Of a DNA stretch of 64,000 bases, positions 10,551 to 19,105 are shown piece after piece. Both the position numbers and the translations under genes were made by a program. Under the pieces are notes generated by a model that ran no database searches, had not been told where the DNA came from, and was given only the letters and a program-made list of their open reading frames with translations. Within the stretch, counting starts at the first letter, position 1. Every line of letters starts with the position of its first letter. The stretch comes from Qipengyuania sp. ABI-127-1. Its GTDB lineage: Bacteria > Pseudomonadota > Alphaproteobacteria > Sphingomonadales > Sphingomonadaceae. The stretch is taken from positions 402,687 through 466,686 of the forward strand of contig JALJCR010000003.1 in NCBI GenBank assembly GCA_022953095.1, given 5' to 3'.

Positions 10551-10985
10551 TTAAGCTGCCCGGGCCACGGGGCCGGCGACGAGCACATCGACATCGATCA
10601 GCAGAGTGGGGCCGCAATCGGTTTCGACCATCCCCCTCGCGGCCATCTGCCATCCGCGACCGAAACCCCCTGGCACCTCGATCGGCTCGCTTCGGGCCTC
10701 GCCGACATCATATGCTTCTTCGACCAGCAGGGCGTAGGAATGCCCACCGACCTGGACGACTGCCGCTCGGCGGTCGGAATCCGGCTCCTGCCCGCCAAAT
10801 CCCAGCGCAATCTGGCAGTCTATCACGGTGAGCGCCTGGCTGCGCATGGCGGTCAGGCCGAGAATGAAATCGGGTGCTCCGGGAATCGGCGTGATTTGAT
10901 CGATCTCGATCACCGACTGGACACGGGCCGCGGGGATCGCCGCGCGACGGCCCGCGATAAGGCACATCAGAAGAAGATCGTTCAT
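10551..10985 (-). CDS. cheW: Chemotaxis coupling protein CheW
   Basis: 144 residues with a single CheW/SH3-like domain (AAIPAARVQSVIEI near the start, FILGLTAMRSQALTVIDC in the middle). It bridges chemoreceptors and the CheA kinase. Its ATG overlaps the cheA stop by four bases (ATGA at 10982-10985), so translation is coupled to cheA. Confidence 0.92.
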   Translation of the reverse strand: MNDLLLMCLIAGRRAAIPAARVQSVIEIDQITPIPGAPDFILGLTAMRSQALTVIDCQIALGFGGQEPDSDRRAAVVQVGGHSYALLVEEAYDVGEARSEPIEVPGGFGRGWQMAARGMVETDCGPTLLIDVDVLVAGPVARAA

Positions 10986-13390
10986 GCCGTTTTCTCTACT
11001 CTGGCTCGTTTCAACGCGCTCAGCAGCGCCTCTCGGTCGTATCGATAAATGCTCTCATCATCGTTCTCGGCTGGCTCGGGCTCCGGGCGCAGGCGAATGA
11101 CGTGGCGGGCGGGGGATGCAGGCCGCAGATCGTCATCGACCAGTTCGATTGCGACGTCGGTCTCCTCTTCCGCCTCGGTCGACACGCGATAGCCGGCCGC
11201 CTCGACCAGTGGTTCCAGAATGGTGCGTGCCCAGTCGCTGTTCGCAGGCAGGCGGCAGGACGCCGTCCGCCCGGTCTTGCGCGCGGTGTCCTGGGCCGCG
11301 AACAACCCATGGCCGTCGATGACCGGCACGGGTTCGCCGTCGATGAGCGTAACGCCTTCGACAGCGGGATCGGCACTGGAAGGAACGATTTCGCCATCCA
11401 TATCGGCGGCGTCGAGCACTTCGCTTACGGCATAGACCACTTCGTGTTCGCCATCGGACAGGCGCAAGAGGCGGCATCGGCCTTCCGGCAGCTCGCCATA
11501 TTCCAGCCCGAGAAGCGAGAAGATGGCGCCGTCGATCACCGCCTGCTTGCGCGACCCCTCGATATCGATCGCCTCGCGGGAAATGGTGTCGATCCTGCGG
11601 ACCAATTCGAGACGAACGGCGCGGCGGCGTCCGTCGAGGCCGGTGAACAGCATCACAGGCCGGGCCTTGCGTTGCTCGGTCTGTTCCTCCTCGGGCAATG
11701 TTCGGGCCATGCTGCGCATCTCGTCGATCAGCCGGTACTTTTGCGCAATGCTGGGGAGGTCGAGAAGCATCATGGGTCGACCATCGTCCAGCAGGGTCGT
11801 GCCCGCATAGAGGCCGGTTTCCATGATCGCGGGTGCGATCGGTTTCACCACGACATCTTCGTGATCGTAAACCCGGTCGACCGCGAGGGCGAAGACATCG
11901 TTCGAGGCCATGCGGACGAGAACGAGCGTCATGGTTGCCCAATCGATGCTGCCGGGGTCCTCGCTTCCGAGAATTTCGCCCAAAGCGAGGCAGGGCACGC
12001 GTTTGCCCCTGAAGGTGACGAGGCGGCGATCTCCGGCCTCGGCGAAATCGACATGGTCGCTGGATCCGAAGACGATCTCTTCGACATAGCTTCGCGGAAT
12101 GGCATAGCGCTGGCCGCCGCTCCCGACGGTGAGCGCGGCGATGATGCTCAGTGTCAGCGGCAGCTTGAGATGAAAGCTGGTGCCTTCGCCTGATTTGGTC
12201 GTGACGTCGATCGAGCCGCCGACATGTTCGATATTGGCGCGCACCACATCCATGCCCACGCCGCGCCCCGATACGGAACTGACTTTTTCCGCAGTGGTAA
12301 GGCCCGGTTCGAAAATGAGGTGGTGTTTGCGCCTGTCCGACATCTCGTCGATTTCCGCCTGGCTGTATATCCCGGCCGCCACGGCCTTGGCTGCCAGGCG
12401 ATCCGCATCGATACCGCGCCCGTCGTCGCTGATCGCCAAAGTGATTTGGTTGCCCGACTGGCGGGCGGCGAATTTGAGCAGGCCGATCTCGTGCTTGCCG
12501 GACTTGATACGCTCGCCCGGCCCTTCCAGGCCGTGGTCGATCGCATTGCGAATGATGTGGGTCAGGGGATCGCGGACCATTTCGATCATCTCGCGATCCA
12601 GTTCCACTTCGCCGCCTTCGAAATCGACCATCACCTGTTTGCCGAGTTCCGTCGAAAGATCGCGCACCAGGCGGGGCAGGGAGCTGAAGAGATGTTCGAG
12701 CCGCTGCATCCGCATGCGCGTGATGGAGCTGCGAACTTCGGCGAGAATGGTACTCAGACGATCGAACGGGCCGTCGATCTGCGGGTGATCTCCGGCGTCG
12801 CGCAATCGGCGGGCAAGGTCGTTGCGAGCCAGAACCATGTCCGACACGCCTTTCATCACCTCGTCGAGCAGTTCGGTCGGCAGGCGAATGGTGCGCTGGA
12901 CGCTTGCACCGCGCGCCGCTTTGGGGGCAGCATCCGCCTTGCCCTCAGCGGGCGATGCGGCTGTGACCTGTGTGGTTTCTGACGATTTGTGTGGCTCGGC
13001 CGAGGGCATGCCAGGCACATCGGGATGCGGGTTCAGCGCGGCGATCAGCGCATCGTCGCCGCCTTCGGGATGGTCCTCGCCCGCTTCGATGGAATCGATC
13101 ATTTCGCTGATCCGATCGATGATGGCGAGCACTGCGGAAACGAGAGTGCTGTCGGCTTCGCGGCGGCCGGCGCGGCAATCGGCCAGCGCGTCTTCAGCCG
13201 CGTGGCTGAGCTTTTCCAGACGCGGAAAGTCGAAAAAGCCGCAATTGCCCTTCACCGTATGGACGAAGCGGAAAATGGTATCGAGGCGCGCCCTGTCCGA
13301 CGGATCGGCTTCCCAGGCGACGATTTCGCCGCCGCTCGCTTCCAGCATTTCCCGGGTTTCCGCGACGAAATCCGCCAGCAGGTCATCCAT
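10982..13390 (-). CDS. cheA: Chemotaxis histidine kinase CheA with two CheW-like modules and a C-terminal pseudo-receiver
   Basis: 802 residues. The HPt domain has phospho-accepting H44 (FRFVHTVKGNCGFF). A low-complexity linker replaces a P2 domain. Next come the dimerisation helices (TIRLPTELLDEVM) and the HATPase with DPLTHIIRNAIDHGLEG, ISDDGRGID and GRGVGMDVV. A P5/CheW-like domain (TVGSGGQRYAIPRSYVEEIV) is followed by a second CheW-like stretch (about 590-700). The last ~95 residues look like a receiver domain (NSDWARTILEPLVEAAGYRV, then a final helix) but lack a recognisable phosphoacceptor Asp motif. It is the first gene of the chemotaxis cluster; the promoter should lie in or upstream of the 63-base gap to the MATE gene. 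Confidence 0.94.
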   Translation of the reverse strand: MDDLLADFVAETREMLEASGGEIVAWEADPSDRARLDTIFRFVHTVKGNCGFFDFPRLEKLSHAAEDALADCRAGRREADSTLVSAVLAIIDRISEMIDSIEAGEDHPEGGDDALIAALNPHPDVPGMPSAEPHKSSETTQVTAASPAEGKADAAPKAARGASVQRTIRLPTELLDEVMKGVSDMVLARNDLARRLRDAGDHPQIDGPFDRLSTILAEVRSSITRMRMQRLEHLFSSLPRLVRDLSTELGKQVMVDFEGGEVELDREMIEMVRDPLTHIIRNAIDHGLEGPGERIKSGKHEIGLLKFAARQSGNQITLAISDDGRGIDADRLAAKAVAAGIYSQAEIDEMSDRRKHHLIFEPGLTTAEKVSSVSGRGVGMDVVRANIEHVGGSIDVTTKSGEGTSFHLKLPLTLSIIAALTVGSGGQRYAIPRSYVEEIVFGSSDHVDFAEAGDRRLVTFRGKRVPCLALGEILGSEDPGSIDWATMTLVLVRMASNDVFALAVDRVYDHEDVVVKPIAPAIMETGLYAGTTLLDDGRPMMLLDLPSIAQKYRLIDEMRSMARTLPEEEQTEQRKARPVMLFTGLDGRRRAVRLELVRRIDTISREAIDIEGSRKQAVIDGAIFSLLGLEYGELPEGRCRLLRLSDGEHEVVYAVSEVLDAADMDGEIVPSSADPAVEGVTLIDGEPVPVIDGHGLFAAQDTARKTGRTASCRLPANSDWARTILEPLVEAAGYRVSTEAEEETDVAIELVDDDLRPASPARHVIRLRPEPEPAENDDESIYRYDREALLSALKRARVEKTA

Positions 13391-13453
13391 GATACAAGGC
13401 CCCTCGTACGATCGGGAAAGGCTATGGACCAGGATGGTTAACGTTTGGTTTGA

Positions 13454-14806
13454 CTATCGGCGCCCATCGTCGGGGCCGGAACGCAGCACTCTCCAGACTA
13501 TGAGGGCCGCAAGGAGGCCGCCCGCCAGATTTGCCACCAGTTCGGCGGCATAGATCGCATCAGAGCCCCATTCATCCCTGAAAACCCAGCCAAAAGGCAG
13601 CATGACAAGGAACACGCGCGCGGCGCTCTGGGCCAGAGCGAACCCGGCGCGGTCGACGGCGTTGAGCGCGCCATTGGCCACGATCAGAAGGCCGAACCCA
13701 ACATAGCCCCACACCGAAATTTCGAGATAGCGCGTGAACTGTTCGATGACCGCGGGGTCTTCGGTGAAGAACCGCGCGAACCAGCCTCCCGTGGCATAGA
13801 GCAATACCGCTATGCCGAGGCCGTAGGCGATGCAGAACAGGCCCGACCACCACATCGCCCGGCGCGATCGGTCGGCGCGGCGGGCGCCCCAGTTCTGGCC
13901 CACGATCGCCCCGATCGAGCCGGACAGCGCGAGCAGCGGGACGACCGCGAAACTCTGCAACCGCCCCGCCGCGCCGAAACCCGCGACGGCGGATTCGCCC
14001 TGGCTCGCGAGCAGCGCAGTCAGCACCGAAAGACCGATCGGGTTGATCGCATTGGAGAAGGCGGCCGGCCCCGCCACCGACAGGATTGCCTTGCTCGAGG
14101 CACCGACATCGCAGTCGCGGATCGCCGCCGGGTGGATCTGCAACTGCGCCCCCTTGATCAGCCATAGGGCGACGAGAACGGCGATGAAGAACCCCGCAAT
14201 CGTCGCATAGGCGGCGCCCGCCACGCCGAACCCCGCGATGCCGAAGGCCCCGGTGATCAGGATCGGGTCGAGCACCCAGTTGGCGATCGAGTACGTGATC
14301 GAGACATAGCTGGTCTTGCGCGCCTCGCCCTGTCCGCGCAGCACGCCGTTCAGCCCCATCTGCAACAGCATGACCGGCAGCCCCAATGCATAGGGCCGCA
14401 TATATTGCCCGATCAGGGGTAGCAGGTCTTCCGATGCCTGCATCAGGCGGAACAGCGGGTCGAGGAGGATGTAGAGAACCAGGCCGAGGACCACGCCGGT
14501 CGCCAGCGCGAACACCGCGCCGAAATTCGCTCTCCGCTCTGCACGCTCTGAATCGCCTTCGCCCAGCGCGCGGGCGATGACCGAATTGATCCCGACCATG
14601 ACCCCGACGCCGAGGCTAGAAAGCGCGATGGTGATCGGGAAGATGAAGCTGACCGCCGCCAGCTCTTTTGCCCCAAGCTGGCCGATGAAATAGGCGTCGA
14701 TCAGGCCGACCGACATGATCGCCGCGACGCCGAATATCATCGGCATGGTCTGGCTTACGAGGTGGCCGCGAATGCTGCCGCGGGTCAGTTTTGCCATCTC
14801 GCTCAT
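13454..14806 (-). CDS. MATE family efflux transporter
   Basis: 450 residues with about 12 hydrophobic helices arranged as two homologous halves, typical of NorM/DinF-type cation-coupled multidrug exporters. Recognisable segments are the N-terminal PMIFGVAAIMSVGLIDAYFI (MATE signature region) and VLRGQGEARKTSYVS in the first half. It is divergent from the class II aldolase gene and 63 bases upstream of cheA on the same strand. The exported substrate is not predictable. Confidence 0.9.
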   Translation of the reverse strand: MSEMAKLTRGSIRGHLVSQTMPMIFGVAAIMSVGLIDAYFIGQLGAKELAAVSFIFPITIALSSLGVGVMVGINSVIARALGEGDSERAERRANFGAVFALATGVVLGLVLYILLDPLFRLMQASEDLLPLIGQYMRPYALGLPVMLLQMGLNGVLRGQGEARKTSYVSITYSIANWVLDPILITGAFGIAGFGVAGAAYATIAGFFIAVLVALWLIKGAQLQIHPAAIRDCDVGASSKAILSVAGPAAFSNAINPIGLSVLTALLASQGESAVAGFGAAGRLQSFAVVPLLALSGSIGAIVGQNWGARRADRSRRAMWWSGLFCIAYGLGIAVLLYATGGWFARFFTEDPAVIEQFTRYLEISVWGYVGFGLLIVANGALNAVDRAGFALAQSAARVFLVMLPFGWVFRDEWGSDAIYAAELVANLAGGLLAALIVWRVLRSGPDDGRR

Positions 14807-14928
14807 CGCTTGGGGCGGTAGCGGTCAGCGGCGAGCTTGCCTAGCGCGGAGTCCTGCCCGCTTGCCGACCGCCGTATCCTCATGCGATACAGGTCTCGAA
14901 ACAAAACCCCTTACGGAGAGACGACGCC

Positions 14929-15696
14929 ATGGCCACGCAGATGAAGACCCGCGATTTCGAATGCAGCGATGCCGAATGGCAGGCGCGGCAGGACCTGGCA
15001 GCGTGCTATCGCATTTTCGAGCATCTCGGCTGGGGCGAAAGCATCTATAACCACATCTCGGTTGCCGTGCCGGGCGAGGACGATACTTTCCTCATCAACC
15101 CTTTCGGGCTGCTCTATGATGAGGTGACGGCTTCGAACCTCGTGAAGATCGACGTGGAAGGTAACAATGTCGGCCCGTCGCAATATATGGTCAACAAGGC
15201 CGGCTTTACCCAGCATGCGTATTTCCACAAGCATCTGGGCACCCGCGCCACTGCGATCTGCCATGTGCACACCACCGCGACCATGGCCGTATGCAGTCAC
15301 AAGGACGGGCTGGTCCCGACCAATTTCTATGCCTGCAATTTCCAGAACCAGATCGGCTATCACGATTTCGAAGGCGTCACGGTGCGTCCGGAAGAGGGTG
15401 AGCGGTTGGTCGAGAATCTGGGCGATCATTCGATCCTGATGCTGCGCAATCACGGCCCGGTGGTGATGGACAAGACCATCCCCGGCATGTTCGTGAAGAT
15501 GTGGGCGTTGCAGCGCGCCTGCGAGATCCAGATCGCCACGCTCAGCCAGGGTTCGGCCAATATCGTCCCGCAGGAGGTGGTCGATGTGCATCAGCGCGAC
15601 CTGTCCGTGATGCAGTCGCAGGGCGGGGCGGGCGTATTCGATTTCGAAGCGTGGAAGCGCCGCGTGTCGAAGATCGACGATAGCTGGAAATACTGA
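14929..15696 (+). CDS. Class II aldolase/adducin family protein
   Basis: 255 residues from an ATG preceded by GGAGA. The fold-defining metal site is visible: AICHVHTTATMA supplies two His ligands and MLRNHGPVVM the third. Family members are zinc-dependent aldolases or decarboxylases acting on sugar phosphates (FucA/AraD type), but this shorter-substrate branch is often uncharacterised, so no reaction is assigned. It is followed after 25 bases by an orphan 2Fe-2S subunit and may be cotranscribed with it. Confidence 0.88.
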   Translation: MATQMKTRDFECSDAEWQARQDLAACYRIFEHLGWGESIYNHISVAVPGEDDTFLINPFGLLYDEVTASNLVKIDVEGNNVGPSQYMVNKAGFTQHAYFHKHLGTRATAICHVHTTATMAVCSHKDGLVPTNFYACNFQNQIGYHDFEGVTVRPEEGERLVENLGDHSILMLRNHGPVVMDKTIPGMFVKMWALQRACEIQIATLSQGSANIVPQEVVDVHQRDLSVMQSQGGAGVFDFEAWKRRVSKIDDSWKY

Positions 15697-15721
15697 CGCC
15701 TAGCGTCGAGGCGCCCGCTGC

Positions 15722-16273
15722 ATGACCAGCATGACTGTCAACGGGAAGCCGGTGCGCTTTCTGATGGATCCCGACACGCCACTGCTATGGGCGCTGCGCG
15801 ATGCTGCCAATCTGACCGGCACGAAATTCGGCTGCGGCGAGGGCGATTGCGGCGCCTGCATGGTGCATGTCGACGGCGAGGCGCTGCGATCCTGCCTCAT
15901 CACCATTGCCGAAGCCGAAGGGCGGTTCATTACCACGATCGAAGGGCTAAGCCGCGATCGCTCGCATCCGGTGCAGCAGGCGATGGTGGCGGAACAGGCA
16001 ATCCAGTGTGGCTATTGCACGCCGGGAATTGTCATGGCGGCGAGTGCTCTTCTGGCAAAAACGGCGGCGCCAACCGAGGCGGAAATCAAGGCCGGGATAC
16101 CCAATCTTTGCCGCTGCGGCGTATATCCGAGACTGGTCCGCGCCATCCAGCGCGCGGGCCGCGTGGCCCGGCGCAGCGAGACGATCAGCGCGGCTCCAGC
16201 GCCCGGTATCAACGCCGGGGACGCCGCGCGGGAAGTCCCCGCGATCAACGCACCTGCGGACCAGTCGGATTAG
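15722..16273 (+). CDS. Isoquinoline 1-oxidoreductase alpha-type (2Fe-2S) subunit, orphan
   Basis: 183 residues. The N-terminal plant-type ferredoxin cluster is bound by FGCGEGDCGACMVH and a later Cys (LRSC). The second helical 2Fe-2S domain has IQCGYCTPGIVM and LCRCGVYPRL. This is the small electron-transfer subunit of xanthine-oxidase-family molybdenum hydroxylases (IorA-like). A ~30-residue Ala/Pro-rich tail follows the last cluster. The large molybdopterin-binding subunit, normally adjacent, is absent on both sides: class II aldolase upstream, a convergent TonB receptor downstream. It must find a partner elsewhere or is a remnant. Confidence 0.88.
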   Translation: MTSMTVNGKPVRFLMDPDTPLLWALRDAANLTGTKFGCGEGDCGACMVHVDGEALRSCLITIAEAEGRFITTIEGLSRDRSHPVQQAMVAEQAIQCGYCTPGIVMAASALLAKTAAPTEAEIKAGIPNLCRCGVYPRLVRAIQRAGRVARRSETISAAPAPGINAGDAAREVPAINAPADQSD

Positions 16274-16405
16274 GGTGACGAAGGCGACACCCTGTCATCC
16301 GGGCTATGTGGCTCCATAACTCTGAAACAAAAGAGTAATTCTGGGATGCGGGCGGGTGACGCATGGTGCTGGACGCCCCCCCGGACAGCACGGCACGACA
16401 GGAAA

Positions 16406-16430
16406 CGGCGGGCACCATAGGTACCCGCCG
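16406..16430 (-). terminator. Hairpin downstream of the siderophore receptor gene
   Basis: On the minus strand a GC-rich stem (CGGCGGG pairing with CCCGCCG, plus a short extension) closes a small loop and is followed by TTTCCT. It lies 47 bases beyond the stop of the receptor gene, in the 203-base gap between convergent genes. The rest of that gap shows nothing recognisable. Confidence 0.5.
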
Positions 16431-16476
16431 CTCGTGTAGGAAAGCCTGTTATCTTCCGCGAAGGCGGAGGCTTTCG

Positions 16477-18594
16477 TCAGATTTCTAGGCGCACACCGAT
16501 CCGCGCGCTGAAGGGTTCGGCGGGCTGGATATTGTTGTTGCCGTGCGCGCTCGGATAGTAGGTTTCGTCGAACAGGTTTTCGATGTTGAGCTGGACGCTG
16601 AAGCGATCGTTGACCGTGTAATAGGCCGCCGCATCGACGCGCCAGTAGCTGGGCAGTTCGACCGTGTTCGAGAAGCTGGCGTACTGATCCGCCTGATGGA
16701 TCACGCCGAGGCCGAAACCGAGTGCTTCGGTCACGTCGAAGCGGTTCCAGGCAGCGATTTGGTGCTTGGGCGTCTGCTGGAGGCGCTGACCGGCGGGGCC
16801 GAAGCTGCTGGCCGTGCGCAATTCGCCGTCGAGATAGGTGTAGCCGATATTGGCCTTCCAGAAATCGGTGATCTCGCCCACGGCGCCAATTTCGAACCCG
16901 TCGACGCGGCTCTCACCCGTCAGCGTGGTGTTACCGAGGGTGTCGGTGAAGGGGGTCTTGCTGCGATCGAGGCGGAAGATCGCCGCCGTCACCAGCACCT
17001 TGTCGAGCGGCGCCCATTTGAGGCCGAGTTCGTAATTGGTGAACTTCTCAGGCTCGAACTGCGCCGAGGTTGGGCTGAGCAGGAGGAACTGGTCGCCCGC
17101 CTGCGGCAGGAAGCTCTCCGCATAAGAGGCGTAGATCGACAGGTCCGGGTTCGGCTTGACGATCAGGCCGAGGCGTGGGCTGACCTTTTCGTCCACCCGG
17201 TCGCCGCTGATGCCGGTGTTCACATTGACGGTCTCGAGATCGAAGCGATCCCAGCGCAGGCCGCCAACCAGTTCGATATGATCGCCGATCTGGAGCTGTT
17301 CCTGGATGTAGAAGCTGAGTGTTTCGAGCTGCGAATCCCGCAGGCGCGCACCCACGTTGAGCGCAAAGGGCGGCACGAAAATCGTGTCGGCCAACGGGGT
17401 TTCGTTGGGATCCAGTCCATTCGGGTCCGGCGCGCGGGTGAAACTAACCGTGTCGCGACCATTGAGCGTATCCTGGCGGCTGGCCTCGAAGCCCAGCAGC
17501 AAGGTCGATTCGATCGTGTCGCTTCCGGTCTGCCAGACGAGGTTGCCCTGGCCGATCCAGTTTTCGCGATTGGTGTAGTCGCGATAGCCACCGAGGAAGA
17601 CGGTGTTGTCTACCGTATCGACGCCGGTCGGCAGGATATTGGCATAGACCTTGTCATAATCGGCATACTGCACCGTGGCATTGGCAGTCAGACCGCTGCC
17701 GAAATCGTGTTCCAGGCGGACGCGGCCGATATGAACCTGCGCTTCGGCTTCGTTGAAATCGCGATCGCCGAAGAAAGTGTCGTCGAAGCCGCGCAGCGGG
17801 CCGGTGCCGCCGACCGACGGCACGCCGCGATCGGTGACGCGCTTGTCATCGTCATACGTATAGCTGGCGATCAGCGTGGTTTGCGGCCCCAACTGAGCGG
17901 TCAGGGTCGGCGATATGCCGAAAAAGCGGCCTTCGTAGAAATCGCGGTGGCTGTCGAATTCCTCATAGGTGCCGTTCACGCGCAATGCGACGCCATCGGA
18001 TAGCGGCTGGTTGACATCGGCCAGCAGGGCGAAGGCGCCGAAGCTGTCGACCGACGCCTCGCCGGAGATGGCCTGCCCCGAGAACTTGGCGCGTTTGGCC
18101 ACGCGATTGATGGCGCCACCACCAGCGCCGCGACCGAAGATGAGCGCATTGGCCCCCTTGAGCACTTCGACGCGTTCGATGTTGTAGAGCGAGCGGTAAT
18201 ACTGCGCATCGTCGCGCAGACCGTCGATATAGAAATCGGCGGTGCTTTCCTGGCCGCGAATGAACACTTCGTCGCGGTGCCCTTCGCCGGTTTCCATACT
18301 GATGCCGGGAACGTAGCGCAGCGCTTCGTTGAGCTGATGGATCGCCTGGTCTTCCAGTTGGTCCTCGGTGATGAAGCTGACGCCCTGCGGAACGTCGATC
18401 AACGGGGTAGGCGTCTTGGTCGCACTCGAGCCGTCGTCATTGTCATATCCCGTACCGCGATCGCCGGTAACGACAATGTCGGTCGGCAGATAGTCGCGTT
18501 CGGGCTGGTCTGCATCGCGTGCTTGGGCAGCGCTGGCTGTGAAGACGAAGGCTGCACCGGCGAGAAGCGCGGCGCGCGAGACTTGATCCCTCAT
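16477..18594 (-). CDS. TonB-dependent siderophore receptor
   Basis: 705 residues from the ATG at 18594 (MRDQVSRAALLAGAAFVFTA), which begins a clear signal peptide ending at AQA; a longer in-frame start adds only a basic leader. The plug domain has the pattern DVPQGVSFITEDQLEDQ and VEVLKGANALIFGRGAGGG, and the protein ends with the outer-membrane barrel signature FSARIGVRLEI. It imports ferric siderophore across the outer membrane using TonB energy. The 5' region holds a strong Fur-box match, so iron repression is likely. The ligand class (catecholate or hydroxamate) is undecided. Confidence 0.93.
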   Translation of the reverse strand: MRDQVSRAALLAGAAFVFTASAAQARDADQPERDYLPTDIVVTGDRGTGYDNDDGSSATKTPTPLIDVPQGVSFITEDQLEDQAIHQLNEALRYVPGISMETGEGHRDEVFIRGQESTADFYIDGLRDDAQYYRSLYNIERVEVLKGANALIFGRGAGGGAINRVAKRAKFSGQAISGEASVDSFGAFALLADVNQPLSDGVALRVNGTYEEFDSHRDFYEGRFFGISPTLTAQLGPQTTLIASYTYDDDKRVTDRGVPSVGGTGPLRGFDDTFFGDRDFNEAEAQVHIGRVRLEHDFGSGLTANATVQYADYDKVYANILPTGVDTVDNTVFLGGYRDYTNRENWIGQGNLVWQTGSDTIESTLLLGFEASRQDTLNGRDTVSFTRAPDPNGLDPNETPLADTIFVPPFALNVGARLRDSQLETLSFYIQEQLQIGDHIELVGGLRWDRFDLETVNVNTGISGDRVDEKVSPRLGLIVKPNPDLSIYASYAESFLPQAGDQFLLLSPTSAQFEPEKFTNYELGLKWAPLDKVLVTAAIFRLDRSKTPFTDTLGNTTLTGESRVDGFEIGAVGEITDFWKANIGYTYLDGELRTASSFGPAGQRLQQTPKHQIAAWNRFDVTEALGFGLGVIHQADQYASFSNTVELPSYWRVDAAAYYTVNDRFSVQLNIENLFDETYYPSAHGNNNIQPAEPFSARIGVRLEI

Positions 18595-18612
18595 AATGTA
18601 CTTTCGAATCCT

Positions 18613-18631
18613 GCGAATGATTATCAATTGC
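18613..18631 (-). promoter_or_regulatory. Candidate Fur box upstream of the TonB receptor
   Basis: On the minus strand the 19 bases gcaattgataatcattcgc match the GATAATGATAATCATTATC Fur consensus at 14 of 19 positions, including an unbroken run of 11 in the core. It lies about 20-40 bases before the receptor ATG, suitable for iron-dependent repression. Confidence 0.65.
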
Positions 18632-18756
18632 TCGCGGCCTGCTATTGAGAGCTATTCGCATTTGCAAGCTTCATCTGCGTGAAAAAATCGCAAGGGTCGC
18701 TTTCACTGATCGCAACACTCGCTTAGGCGACGGCGCAAACGAAGGAGACTCGACCC

Positions 18757-19101
18757 ATGAAAGCGACCATCTGGCACAATCCCAAATGCGGCACCTCACG
18801 CAAGACGCTCGCCATTCTCGAAAACCTTTCGAAGGTGGACGTCGAGGTCGTGGAGTATCTCAAGGACCCGCCCAGCGCCGAAAAGCTCGCGCAGCTTTAC
18901 AAGGATGCGGGCATCGCCCCGCAGCAGGGCTTGCGCCTGCGCGGAACCGACGCCGAGGAGCGCGGCCTGCCCGCGGCTGACGATGCCACCGTGCTGGCGG
19001 CCATGGCGGCAGAGCCCATTCTGATCGAACGCCCGCTGGTGGAAACCGAGAAGGGCGCGCGCCTGTGTCGTCCGCAGGACCGGGTGCTCGAAATCCTCTA
19101 G
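18757..19101 (+). CDS. arsC: ArsC-family arsenate reductase (glutaredoxin-type)
   Basis: 114 residues. The N-terminal WHNPKCGTSRKTL contains the catalytic Cys (C11) and the ArsC family pattern; LIERPLVE and the following strand match the arsenate/anion site, although the usual GRP is CRP here. It would reduce arsenate to arsenite with glutathione/glutaredoxin, or belong to the closely related YfgD-like group. No arsR or arsB is adjacent, so a dedicated arsenic operon is not supported. Confidence 0.85.
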   Translation: MKATIWHNPKCGTSRKTLAILENLSKVDVEVVEYLKDPPSAEKLAQLYKDAGIAPQQGLRLRGTDAEERGLPAADDATVLAAMAAEPILIERPLVETEKGARLCRPQDRVLEIL

Positions 19102-19105
19102 CCGC

